64,000 bases of DNA from Microbulbifer thermotolerans (lineage in GTDB: Bacteria; Pseudomonadota; Gammaproteobacteria; Pseudomonadales; Cellvibrionaceae), in NCBI RefSeq assembly GCF_900112305.1, contig NZ_FOKT01000003.1, positions 389,593 through 453,592 on the forward strand, read 5' to 3'. The notes below the pieces were generated by a model, which searched no databases, had not been told where the DNA came from, and saw nothing but the letters and a program-made list of their open reading frames with translations. Every line of letters starts with the position of its first letter. The first letter of the stretch is position 1. Shown one piece after another: positions 1 to 7,910 of this stretch. Position numbers and translations under genes: made by a program.

Positions 1-570
1 GGGCTGAGCGATAATGCAAAATTAGCCACCAAGCTGCTGGCGCTTGCCGCCGGCATGCTGGTGTTTGCCATTTTCGTGATGCCTCCCCTGTACAACGCCT
101 TTTGCGAAATTACCGGGCTTAACGGAAAAACGGGCGGCAGATACGAAGCCGTACCTGCCGCAGTGGACTCGGATCGGACGGTAACGGTGCAGTTTGTGGC
201 GAGCAACAACGAGAATATGCCCTGGCATTTCAAGCCGGGCCGTGTGTCAATAAAAGTGCACCCCGGCGAGGAGACAAACGCGGTTTTCCTGGCTTATAAC
301 CCGACGGACAGAGATATGGTCGGTCAGGCCATACCCAGTCTGGTGCCCTTCAAAGCCGCGGAGTATTTCCATAAAACCGAGTGCTTTTGCTTCAACCAGC
401 AGACGTTGAAAGCGGGGGAAAGCGCGGAATTGCCACTGCGCTTTATTGTCGATCCGGATTTGCCGCGGAGCGTCAACACCATCACCCTTTCTTATACGCT
501 GTTCGATGTCACGGAAAGAGTTTCAGCCCATTTTGATAACAACAATGCTGACCCCCAGCGAGAGGGATAG
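1..570 (+). CDS. ctaG: Cytochrome c oxidase assembly protein CtaG/Cox11 (5' end outside window)
   Basis: Cox11 delivers copper to the CuB centre of cytochrome oxidase subunit I; it is anchored in the inner membrane with its domain in the periplasm. The reading frame is open from the first base, so the true start lies upstream and the visible part is 189 residues. A hydrophobic segment (LLALAAGMLVFAIFVM) is the membrane anchor, followed by an immunoglobulin-like domain. The copper-binding CxC is visible in TECFCFNQQTL. Five bases separate it from the subunit III gene, so the two are probably co-transcribed. Subunits I and II are expected just upstream of the window. Confidence 0.93.
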   Translation, partial: GLSDNAKLATKLLALAAGMLVFAIFVMPPLYNAFCEITGLNGKTGGRYEAVPAAVDSDRTVTVQFVASNNENMPWHFKPGRVSIKVHPGEETNAVFLAYNPTDRDMVGQAIPSLVPFKAAEYFHKTECFCFNQQTLKAGESAELPLRFIVDPDLPRSVNTITLSYTLFDVTERVSAHFDNNNADPQREG

Positions 571-575
571 AAATT

Positions 576-1466
576 ATGGCTACTGAAAGCAGCTACTATG
601 TGCCCGAGCAATCTCGGCTGCCTATTTTCGCCACCATCGGTCTATTCCTGACCGCCTTTGGTGCCGCCTATTGGATTAATGGCGGCAGCGCATATATTTT
701 CTCCGTCGGCGCCCTTGCGATGGCGGCAGTACTTTGGTTCTGGTTTTCCGCGGTAATCAGGGAAAACATGGCCGGCCTGAACAGCGAACAGCTAAAACGC
801 TCCTATGTCTGGGGAATGGGCTGGTTTATATTTTCAGAAGTCATGTTTTTTGCCGCCTTTTTCGGCGCCCTTTACTATATTCGCACTTACTCAGTTCCAT
901 GGCTCGGCGGTGAGGGGGATCGGGGACTTTCCAATATGCTGTGGGAGGGGTTTGAAAGTAACTGGCCACTGTACGTAACGCCAGATGCCGCTGCCCACGG
1001 CGATGCCGCGAAATTTGTGGGTCCAAAGGAAATCATAGACCCCTGGCATTTGCCGCTGTTGAACACTGTTATCCTGTTGTCTTCCAGCGTTACAGTCCAC
1101 TTTGCCCATGTCTTTCTGAAAAAAGACAAGCGCCAGGCGTTTAATATTTGGCTGGGTATCACCGTTGTACTCGGTGCACTGTTCCTGTTCTTCCAGGCGG
1201 AAGAGTATTACGAGGCGTATAAACATCTCGGTCTCACCCTGGAATCCGGTATCTATGGAACCACTTTCTTTATGCTGACCGGTTTCCACGGCGCCCACGT
1301 GACGCTCGGGACCATAATGCTGCTGATTATGCTGCTGCGTTCAGTGATAGCGCACCATTTCAAACCGGACGATCATTTCGGCTTTGAGGCGGCCAGCTGG
1401 TACTGGCACTTCGTCGATGTAGTATGGGTGGGGCTGTTTATTTTCGTCTACGTGCTGGGATCGTAA
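576..1466 (+). CDS. ctaE: Cytochrome c oxidase subunit III
   Basis: Integral membrane subunit of an aa3-type oxidase. The protein is 296 residues with about seven hydrophobic segments, the usual size for bacterial CoxC. Family signatures visible are the FHGAHVTLG segment and the C-terminal WYWHFVDVVW. It lies five bases after cox11, and the downstream genes supply heme A and copper for the same enzyme, so this is the 3' part of a complete oxidase operon. The insertion around residues 110-160 with PDAAAHGDAAKF is typical of the gammaproteobacterial form. No defects seen. Confidence 0.96.
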   Translation: MATESSYYVPEQSRLPIFATIGLFLTAFGAAYWINGGSAYIFSVGALAMAAVLWFWFSAVIRENMAGLNSEQLKRSYVWGMGWFIFSEVMFFAAFFGALYYIRTYSVPWLGGEGDRGLSNMLWEGFESNWPLYVTPDAAAHGDAAKFVGPKEIIDPWHLPLLNTVILLSSSVTVHFAHVFLKKDKRQAFNIWLGITVVLGALFLFFQAEEYYEAYKHLGLTLESGIYGTTFFMLTGFHGAHVTLGTIMLLIMLLRSVIAHHFKPDDHFGFEAASWYWHFVDVVWVGLFIFVYVLGS

Positions 1467-1544
1467 TCCCGGTCACCGAAGCGGTCTCAGGTAGTCATAG
1501 ATACAAAATTGCTACGGTGCCGCCACCCTGACAGCGAAGACCGC

Positions 1545-1769
1545 TCAATACTTGTCGGCCCAGGGTGCGGTATTGGAAAGCAGACCGCTGTCAAACCCAT
1601 ACCAGATGGCTAGCAACAGCAGTGCTGCCAGGGTAATGCGGATGCCCAGTGCGTAGAGTGTGCGTTTGGATTCCGGAGCGCCCATATCGCGCAGAAGGAA
1701 AAACAGAGCACTGGACAAGCTGGCCAGCACGGCGAGAAATAAAAACACAATAACGATTTTCAGCCACAT
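1545..1769 (-). CDS. DUF2909 family twin-transmembrane protein
   Basis: A 74-residue protein made of two hydrophobic helices (residues 1-26 and about 42-64) joined by a short polar loop with RDMGAPESKR. This matches the small DUF2909 inner-membrane family that is habitually found next to cytochrome oxidase assembly genes, in the opposite orientation, between subunit III and SURF1. Its role is unknown. It lies between two co-directional oxidase genes on the other strand and is therefore probably transcribed alone. Assignment is from recalled family features and context. Confidence 0.8.
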   Translation of the reverse strand: MWLKIVIVFLFLAVLASLSSALFFLLRDMGAPESKRTLYALGIRITLAALLLLAIWYGFDSGLLSNTAPWADKY

Positions 1770-1820
1770 AGTTTATTTGCCATTTTTATTGTAGGGGCCC
1801 GCTAGCGGGCCGGAATCGGC

Positions 1821-2546
1821 ATGACTGTACAAGCATCATCAGTGCCAGCGAAGAAGGCCAGTGTAGCACTGATACGCAGCTGGCCTCTTACTCTGTTCAG
1901 CAGTCTGCTGTTTCCACTGCTTCTGTGTCTCGGCTTCTGGCAGCTGCATCGCGCCGGGGAAAAAGCCGCGATCAATGCCGCTATAGACGCCCGATTGTCA
2001 TCACAGCCGCGCTCCATCATCGAACTTGGTGAGGACCTCGATAACTACCAGCCGGTGCGTCTACATGGCCGTTATACCGATGAATATTACCTGTTGGACA
2101 ATCAAACCAGGAATGGCCGTCCCGGTTACGAGGTACTTCAGATTTTCGTATCCGGCGGGCAGCGCTGGATAATCAACCGGGGATGGGTGGCGGCACCGCT
2201 GCAGAGGAATGAGCTGCCAGAAATCCATTGGCCAATGGCGGCCAAGGTAATAACCGGGTTTCTTTATCCGGTCGCAACAAGCGACAAGGGGCGGAAAACC
2301 ACGAGTGAAAAAAGAATACAGAGGGTTAACACGGTATTTACTGGTCGTCTACAGTTGGCGCGGCCCGACTGGTCCATTCGCTTGACGGCGGACTCGGACA
2401 CAGCGTTGGTGACGGACTGGCAGCTGTTAAACAGCCCGCCCGAGCGTCACCAAGCATATGCCACACAGTGGTTTGCTATGGCTATTGCGCTTGTGATCCT
2501 GTGGTTTTTCGCGGCGACAAACCTGCCGCGGAAGTTGCGAGAGTAA
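1821..2546 (+). CDS. SURF1 family cytochrome oxidase biogenesis protein
   Basis: SURF1 binds heme A and helps insert it into subunit I. The 241-residue protein has the expected pair of membrane helices, one near the N-terminus (about 22-40) and one near the C-terminus (about 215-233), with a periplasmic domain between. The family signature WIINRGWV is present. It begins the heme and copper insertion half of the operon and is followed 47 bases later by a SCO-like membrane protein. Confidence 0.9.
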   Translation: MTVQASSVPAKKASVALIRSWPLTLFSSLLFPLLLCLGFWQLHRAGEKAAINAAIDARLSSQPRSIIELGEDLDNYQPVRLHGRYTDEYYLLDNQTRNGRPGYEVLQIFVSGGQRWIINRGWVAAPLQRNELPEIHWPMAAKVITGFLYPVATSDKGRKTTSEKRIQRVNTVFTGRLQLARPDWSIRLTADSDTALVTDWQLLNSPPERHQAYATQWFAMAIALVILWFFAATNLPRKLRE

Positions 2547-2593
2547 GTGTAGATCCAGCAAACCAGCAAAAAACGCGTAGAGGTGACTGAACA

Positions 2594-3223
2594 GTGAACC
2601 AATACAAGGGTATTGCGGCTAATAGTCGGGAGGTGCCCTCTGCCCGCAGCCGTCTTCAAGGGGTTTTGATGATCGCCGCCGTGCTCGTACCGATGGTCGC
2701 GGCCTATATCGTCTACTACACCGGGTATGGCATACCCGACGGCAGGATTAACCAGGGTGAGTTGTTGCATCCGCCGGTGAATATCCTGAATCTTCCTTTC
2801 AGCGACTTGAGCGGAAAACCACAGACATTCGCCGGGGAAAAGGCTAAGTGGCGCTACCTGATCATACCGGGTGGTGAGTGCGACACAGACTGTGAAAAAA
2901 TACTCTACACCAGCCGTCAAGTGCATATACGCTTGGGTGACAAGGCGAACCGGGTAGAGCGTTTGCTGGTAGTGATGGCACCACCGTCGGACGGTCAGTT
3001 GCAAATGCTGCAGCGGGAACATCCACGGTTGCGCCTAGTGCGCCTGGAGGAACGCGCATGGCAGCAGCTGCACCAACAGACAGAACACCGTAACATCTCT
3101 GATCCCAGGCTGTTGCTGGTGGATCAGCAGGGCTTTGCGATGATGGCTTATGACAACCGCCACAGCGGCAACCAGCTGCTGAAGGATATCAAGCGCTTGT
3201 TGAAATACTCCTATGAGCAGTAA
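2594..3223 (+). CDS. Membrane-anchored SCO/thioredoxin-like protein of the oxidase operon
   Basis: A 209-residue protein starting at GTG (2594) behind an AGAGGTG ribosome-binding site. One membrane helix (about residues 28-46) is followed by a soluble domain containing CDTDC, a CxxxC arrangement like the copper site of SCO proteins, and a late strand (LLLVDQQGFAMMAYD) that looks like a thioredoxin fold. It is usually annotated only as a hypothetical protein between SURF1 and ctaA. A role in copper or thiol handling during oxidase assembly is inference from the CxxxC and the context. The end lies 10 bases before the ctaA start. Confidence 0.7.
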   Translation: MNQYKGIAANSREVPSARSRLQGVLMIAAVLVPMVAAYIVYYTGYGIPDGRINQGELLHPPVNILNLPFSDLSGKPQTFAGEKAKWRYLIIPGGECDTDCEKILYTSRQVHIRLGDKANRVERLLVVMAPPSDGQLQMLQREHPRLRLVRLEERAWQQLHQQTEHRNISDPRLLLVDQQGFAMMAYDNRHSGNQLLKDIKRLLKYSYEQ

Positions 3224-3233
3224 AGGAGAGACA

Positions 3234-4346
3234 ATGAATTCATACACTGCACTATCTGCCGACGGTCAGCCACATACGGACTGGCGCCTGCGTTTGACGC
3301 TGATCGGATGTGCCCTGGCGCTGGTGGTGGTTGTGCTCGGCGCTTTTACCCGTCTGATGGATGCCGGTCTTGGTTGTCCCGACTGGCCTGGCTGCTACGG
3401 TCACCTGACGTGGCCGGTTGAACAGCACGAAATAGAAAGTGCCAACGCCGCATTCCCCCACGCACCGGTTGAAACCGACAAAACCTGGCCGGAGATGGTG
3501 CACCGCTACTTTGCCGGCGCCTTGCTGCTACTGGTTGCGGGGCTTACGGCGCTGACGTGGCGCCGCCGGGGGCAACGCGCTTTTATTCAAATCCATATTC
3601 TGCTCGCCCTGATCATTTTGCAGGCGGCCTTTGGTATGTGGACCGTGACCCTCAAACTGTGGCCCCAGGTAGTGACCGCACACCTGCTCGGGGGCATGGC
3701 GACCCTGTCGATGTTGTGGCTGATTGCCGAGCGGTTGAGAAACTCGCCGCCCAACAAAGGGCGGTTTATCCCCACGCATGAATTCCGTGCACTGCAGAAA
3801 ATCCGCCCACTGGCGTTTGCGGCTGTTGTGGCGGTCGTGTTGCAAATCGCCTTGGGGGGCTGGACCAGTGCCAACTACGCGGCTCTCGCCTGTGCGGACT
3901 TCCCCACCTGCCACGGCCAATGGTGGCCGGAAACGGATTTTCTGCAGGGCTTTAATATTGCTCAGCAGATCGGTCCCAACTATCTGGGTGGCGCACTGGA
4001 AAGCGATGCCCGTACCGCGATTCACTTGACGCACCGGATTGGCGCCCTGGTGGTCACTATGCTGGTGTTGACCCTTGCTGTGCTCGCCTGGCGCGCGGGA
4101 TCGCGCCGCTGGGCTATTGGCCTCGCCGTGGTGCTCTGTCTGCAGGTGTGCCTGGGAATTGCCAATGTATTGCTCTCCCTGCCGCTGCCGATTGCCGTGG
4201 CGCACAATGCCTGTGCGGCGGTGTTGCTGTTGGGACTGCTGACATTCGCTTACCGGATACAGACAGCGCAGCCGGCGGCATCAGGCACTATGACTTCACG
4301 AGCCGTTTCGCCGGGCGATGATAGCGTGCTGGTGACAGACCTGTGA
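3234..4346 (+). CDS. ctaA: Heme A synthase (CtaA/COX15 family)
   Basis: Oxidises the C8 methyl of heme O to a formyl group, giving heme A. From ATG 3234 the protein is 370 residues with about eight membrane helices. Conserved histidines occur in MVHRYFAG, THRIGAL and VAHNACAAV, as expected for heme ligands of the two four-helix halves. An in-frame ATG exists at 3213, but it overlaps the previous gene, and AAAGGAGA lies correctly before 3234, so the later start is chosen. It works after ctaB in the pathway. Confidence 0.94.
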   Translation: MNSYTALSADGQPHTDWRLRLTLIGCALALVVVVLGAFTRLMDAGLGCPDWPGCYGHLTWPVEQHEIESANAAFPHAPVETDKTWPEMVHRYFAGALLLLVAGLTALTWRRRGQRAFIQIHILLALIILQAAFGMWTVTLKLWPQVVTAHLLGGMATLSMLWLIAERLRNSPPNKGRFIPTHEFRALQKIRPLAFAAVVAVVLQIALGGWTSANYAALACADFPTCHGQWWPETDFLQGFNIAQQIGPNYLGGALESDARTAIHLTHRIGALVVTMLVLTLAVLAWRAGSRRWAIGLAVVLCLQVCLGIANVLLSLPLPIAVAHNACAAVLLLGLLTFAYRIQTAQPAASGTMTSRAVSPGDDSVLVTDL

Positions 4347-4404
4347 AAAAGTTATTGAGAGTGTTCGGAATTTGGAAAGGTATGGGTTCCCCTGTTTTTG
4401 TTAA

Positions 4405-4502
4405 GGAACTTCTGATTAATTCGTACAAGCGCTGTAGTTAATTTGCGGCGCTCAGGCCTCGCAACCTCTTTACTGTCGGGCAGCGAATTATTCTGAGACT
4501 CC
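4405..4502. mobile_element. 98-bp IS5-type MITE-like element (internally deleted copy)
   Basis: Bounded by TTAA at 4401-4404 and TTAA at 4503-4506, a YTAR target duplication. The ends (GGAACTTCTGATTAATTCG and the complement of a similar sequence at 4484-4502) are inverted repeats matching 14 of 19. The interior keeps the conserved left shoulder ending in GCGCTCAGG, but the long internal hairpin of the full-length copies is gone. Located between ctaA and ctaB. Confidence 0.75.
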
Positions 4503-4616
4503 TTAAAACCCAAGGGATAAAAACAGTCACCGAAGGCCCCCACGTCCAACCGTGTGGTTGCTATGATTGATCCCAAACGGGAAAAGATTCACATATAAGA
4601 ATAATGAGGTGAAACC

Positions 4617-5510
4617 ATGAGCTCGCGTACCGCAACACTGGGTCGTGCCCGCTGGCGCGATTACTACGAACTCACCAAACCGCGGGTGGTGATGCTGATG
4701 ATCCTCACTTCCGTGATCGGTATGCTGCTCGCGGTGCCTGCTGCCCCGCCACTGGACATTCTGGTGTTGGGCAATTTGGGCATAGCACTCTGCGCAGGCA
4801 GTGCCGCTGCGGTCAATCACCTGGTGGACCGTCATGTGGACATCAGAATGGCCCGCACCAGTCAGCGGCCGGTGGCGCGAGGCCGGATTGAACCGCAGAA
4901 AGCTCTGCTGTTTGCCCTGCTGCTCGGTTGTGCGGGGATGTCCATTCTGCTTGCTTTTGTCAATTCACTGACCGCTTGGCTGACCCTGTTTTCCCTGCTC
5001 GGTTACGCCGTTGTCTACACATTATTTTTAAAGCGTGCCACACCGCAGAATATCGTCATTGGGGGCATCGCCGGCGCCGCGCCGCCACTGTTGGGCTGGA
5101 CTGCGGTGACCGGAGAGCTGCACGGTCACGGCCTGCTGCTGATGCTGATCATCTTTGCTTGGACACCTCCGCACTTCTGGGCGCTGGCGGTGCATCGGCG
5201 CGAGGAATATGCAAAAGCGGATATCCCGATGTTGCCGGTGACCCACGGCGTGGCATACACCAAGCTGCATATTCTGCTTTATACCTTCATTTTGCTGGCG
5301 GTCAGTTTGCTGCCTTTCGCTACCGCCATGCTCGGTTGGCTCTATCTGCTCGGCGCTGTGATTTTGGGACTGGGTTTTGTCTACTGGGCAGTGGAAATGT
5401 TGCGGGACAAAAATCCGGACGCGGGTATGGAAACCTTCAAATATTCCATTATTTATTTGATGTCTCTCTTCTGCATAATGTTGTTGGATCACTACCTGGT
5501 TGCGGTGTAA
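4617..5510 (+). CDS. ctaB: Protoheme IX farnesyltransferase (heme O synthase)
   Basis: UbiA-family prenyltransferase that adds a farnesyl group to protoheme. 297 residues with about nine membrane helices. The two Asp-rich motifs are visible: NHLVDRHVDIRMARTSQRP (residues about 66-84) and the REEYAKADIPMLP loop. It supplies heme O to CtaA, encoded just upstream, although a mobile element now sits between the two genes. The stop is followed three bases later by the SCO start, so these two are translationally linked. Confidence 0.96.
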   Translation: MSSRTATLGRARWRDYYELTKPRVVMLMILTSVIGMLLAVPAAPPLDILVLGNLGIALCAGSAAAVNHLVDRHVDIRMARTSQRPVARGRIEPQKALLFALLLGCAGMSILLAFVNSLTAWLTLFSLLGYAVVYTLFLKRATPQNIVIGGIAGAAPPLLGWTAVTGELHGHGLLLMLIIFAWTPPHFWALAVHRREEYAKADIPMLPVTHGVAYTKLHILLYTFILLAVSLLPFATAMLGWLYLLGAVILGLGFVYWAVEMLRDKNPDAGMETFKYSIIYLMSLFCIMLLDHYLVAV

Positions 5511-5513
5511 GTT

Positions 5514-6200
5514 ATGAGCAATTCAATAGCTGTGGAGGAGTACGGGGGCGCGACACCGGAGCAAAGGCGCGGCATTTGGATGACCGTTGCCGTTCTATTG
5601 TTGTTTATGGTCATGGTACTCGCGGGCTTTTTACACAAAATGAGCCAGCCGAGGGTACTCACTGATTCCGAGTTGCGAGCCAATGGTGCGGTGAAACTAG
5701 AAAGACCGCGTATACTGGATGATTTCCAGCTGGTGGCGGATAGTGGCGAACCGTTTTACACACAAGATCTCAATGGACGTTGGACGCTAATTTTCTTTGG
5801 CTTTACTCACTGTCCGGATATTTGTCCGACAACCTTGGCAACTTTGAATCATTTCTATCAGCTGCTCGATGATAAAACCCGTGCGGATACTAATATTCTG
5901 CTGGTATCGGTAGATCCGAAAAGGGATTCCCCTGAGCAGTTGCGCGACTACGTGCGCTATTTCAATGCGGAATTCCGCGGTGTGACTGGTGAATTCCTAC
6001 AGCTCAAGCGATTTGCCAACCAACTCAATGTCCCCTTCAACAAGGTCCCCCTGGAAAATGGCACCTATACCGTAGACCATGGATCACAAGTGGTTCTGCT
6101 CAACCCCCGCGGCCACTACCACGCCTTTTTCAAAGCGCCCCTGGACCCGGCTAAAATGAAACTCACCTACCGATCCATGCGCGCGGCATTTAAGGGGTGA
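5514..6200 (+). CDS. SCO1/SenC family copper chaperone
   Basis: Delivers copper to the CuA site of subunit II. 228 residues: one N-terminal membrane helix (about 25-45), then a thioredoxin-like domain with the copper ligands CPDIC (in FTHCPDICPTTL) and a distal histidine in DHGSQVVLL. Length is normal for the family. Last gene of the oxidase cluster; it starts three bases after ctaB. Confidence 0.95.
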   Translation: MSNSIAVEEYGGATPEQRRGIWMTVAVLLLFMVMVLAGFLHKMSQPRVLTDSELRANGAVKLERPRILDDFQLVADSGEPFYTQDLNGRWTLIFFGFTHCPDICPTTLATLNHFYQLLDDKTRADTNILLVSVDPKRDSPEQLRDYVRYFNAEFRGVTGEFLQLKRFANQLNVPFNKVPLENGTYTVDHGSQVVLLNPRGHYHAFFKAPLDPAKMKLTYRSMRAAFKG

Positions 6201-6453
6201 AATAATTAATTACGGTTCCGCTTTCTATTCCCACTTGAGATTTCCGTCTGGTGGAGAAATTCCGTTGTCATTAAGGGGCGAATTTGTCGAAGGCTCCCTA
6301 GAAATATGTTTACCAAAGGAAAGCGATTAAATGTAAAAGTCCGCTGGCGGAAGAATTTGTCAGTCGCTTTATGGTGTGTCATTGATCGGCGATAGGTATC
6401 ATGCTGCCGCAGCTTGCGTAGTTGCATATACACCAACGGGAAGGAAACACACG

Positions 6454-7242
6454 ATGCTTTCTGCAAATTCCGTCAGAACGGACAGCAATTCCGCGAAGCC
6501 GCTGCTGCAAAAAAACGATGCTATTGCCGTAGCTGCACTGCTTTCTCTATGCGCGCTTCCCTTAGGCTGGGCGGGATTGGTAGCCCCCTTTCTGTGGCTG
6601 CTATTGCACGCCATAGAATCCAGTGTCGGATGGAAGCGGGCCCTGGCCTACGGATTCAGCGCTCTATTGATGTTGGCTGCCGCCAGCGGACAGGTGCCGG
6701 GCAGCGAGCGAATAGCGCTGATGCCACCCTATATAGATAACGATGGCAACCGGATTTACGCCAGTTTTAACGCTGGCAAAGCGGCCATTGCGGCCGCCGT
6801 TATGGCGTTTATGATTCGCCGCCGCCAGTGGTTTAAGCCGGCCGATCTCCCGATAGTACTGGCTGCCATTGCTTTGCCGTTTTTTGCTGGTTTGATGATT
6901 TATGGCCCCTCGCTAAAGTTCGGCGCAGCGATTGGAGTCGCTGCACTGATCAATTTATTAGTGGTGTGTATCAGTGAGGAAGGTTTTTTCCGCTGGGTAC
7001 TGCAGCGCGGAGGGGAGTTGTTCCTGGGACGCTGGATCGCAGCCTTGGTGGTGACGGCGCTCTTCACCCTGCTGCATACCGGTTGGGCAGTTTCCCCGTT
7101 GGCATTGGGCTTGGTGAGCCTCGCCGGTTTCGGTTATGCCTTGTTGTGGTGCTTGCGGCGGAACTTCTGGGTCTGTGTACTGGCCCACTGGGGTGTGAAT
7201 TTGTTGCATTTGTTGTTTTTGCCCTATCCGCTGCCAGCGTAG
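6454..7242 (+). CDS. CPBP family intramembrane metalloprotease
   Basis: A polytopic membrane protein of 262 residues. The CPBP (CAAX protease and bacteriocin-processing) motifs are visible in order: SEEGFFRW (EExxxR) near residue 176, a histidine in FTLLHTGW, and the HWGVN motif in the last helix. These form the metal site of Abi/Rce1-type proteases. The frame extends upstream to 6376, but GGGAAGGAAA lies just before ATG 6454, so that start is preferred. The physiological substrate is unknown. Flanked by a possible element remnant upstream and a full MITE downstream. Confidence 0.85.
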   Translation: MLSANSVRTDSNSAKPLLQKNDAIAVAALLSLCALPLGWAGLVAPFLWLLLHAIESSVGWKRALAYGFSALLMLAAASGQVPGSERIALMPPYIDNDGNRIYASFNAGKAAIAAAVMAFMIRRRQWFKPADLPIVLAAIALPFFAGLMIYGPSLKFGAAIGVAALINLLVVCISEEGFFRWVLQRGGELFLGRWIAALVVTALFTLLHTGWAVSPLALGLVSLAGFGYALLWCLRRNFWVCVLAHWGVNLLHLLFLPYPLPA

Positions 7243-7283
7243 CTGGGCTGGGCAATCGCTAGTTCGCTCGCTTTGTGTTCTAG

Positions 7284-7496
7284 TCAACTTCTGATTAATT
7301 CGCTTGAGCTTTATAGTTGGCTTCGGGGCGCTCAGGTAATAGGGCGGATATTTCGAAAACGCACGAGTACTTTCCTATAGCTCCGACGGATACATCCCTG
7401 TATCCGACGGTTTCGAAATATCCGTCCTATTACCTGAGCTTCACATCCGCTCCCGAAGAACCTCTGCCACCAGGAAATGAATTAATCAGAGGTTCC
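7284..7496 (-). mobile_element. Full-length 213-bp IS5-type MITE-like element (copy A)
   Basis: Flanked by CTAG at 7280-7283 and CTAG at 7497-7500, a perfect 4-bp YTAR target duplication. The right end is the complement of GGAACCTCTGATTAATTC; the left end differs at the first two bases. Inside, a 28-nt arm at 7331-7358 pairs with 7411-7438 at 27 of 28 positions. In the loop a second small hairpin (GGATACA paired with TGTATCC) is nested. There is no transposase, so any movement would need one in trans. The copy lies in the opposite orientation to the one at 10779 and ends 30 bases before the ybjQ start, so it may carry or disturb that promoter. Confidence 0.85.
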
Positions 7497-7526
7497 CTAG
7501 ATCCTTCGTGTTTTGTAGAGAGGTGA

Positions 7527-7850
7527 ATGATGTTAATGACAACCACTTCCGTGATTGATGGCCGCGAGATCCAGGAGTATCTGGGTGTCGTGGTGGGGGA
7601 GGCCATCTTGGGAGCAAATATTTTCAAGGATATTTTTGGTGCTGTGCGGGATATTGTCGGTGGCCGGGCCGGAGCTTACGAGCGGGAGATGGCCAAAGCG
7701 CGCAAGGTGGCTTTTGAAGAAATGGAAGAAGAAGCCCGTAAGCTGGGAGCGGATGGGATTGTCGGTATCGATATTGACTATGAAGTGGTCGGCCAGCAGG
7801 GAAGTATGATGATGGTCAGCGTCAGCGGTACCGCAGTGAAGTTTCGCTGA
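7527..7850 (+). CDS. YbjQ family protein (heavy-metal-binding domain, UPF0145)
   Basis: 107 residues. Begins with two ATGs, and a third in-frame ATG at 7536 may be the true start; GAGGTGA lies before them. Family features seen are [21 protein letters not shown] at the N-terminus (shortened here), the Gly-rich [15 protein letters not shown] and the C-terminal [12 protein letters not shown]. YbjQ proteins form pentameric rings; their role is not settled despite the heavy-metal-binding label. A MITE copy sits immediately upstream. Confidence 0.88.
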   Translation: MMLMTTTSVIDGREIQEYLGVVVGEAILGANIFKDIFGAVRDIVGGRAGAYEREMAKARKVAFEEMEEEARKLGADGIVGIDIDYEVVGQQGSMMMVSVSGTAVKFR

Positions 7851-7859
7851 TAATTGGTA

Positions 7860-7884
7860 AAGAAGGGGGCTCGCCCCCTTCTTG
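7860..7884. terminator. Convergent hairpin terminator
   Basis: A perfect inverted repeat (AAGAAGGGGGC, loop TCG, CCCCCTTCTT) between the convergent ybjQ and TonB receptor genes. It can serve both strands, although there is no strong T-run on either side. Confidence 0.7.
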
Positions 7885-7910
7885 AAACGGAAACGGCAGA
7901 GCCAGCGATC

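Noticed and set aside
6272..6301. MITE right end (GCGAATTTGTCGAAGGCTCC then CTAG)
   Set aside because: Suggestive match to the terminal repeat, but no left end could be found; too weak to annotate as an element.
7317..7526. 69-codon frame upstream of ybjQ
   Set aside because: It is made almost entirely of MITE palindrome sequence; similar frames appear in other copies for the same reason.
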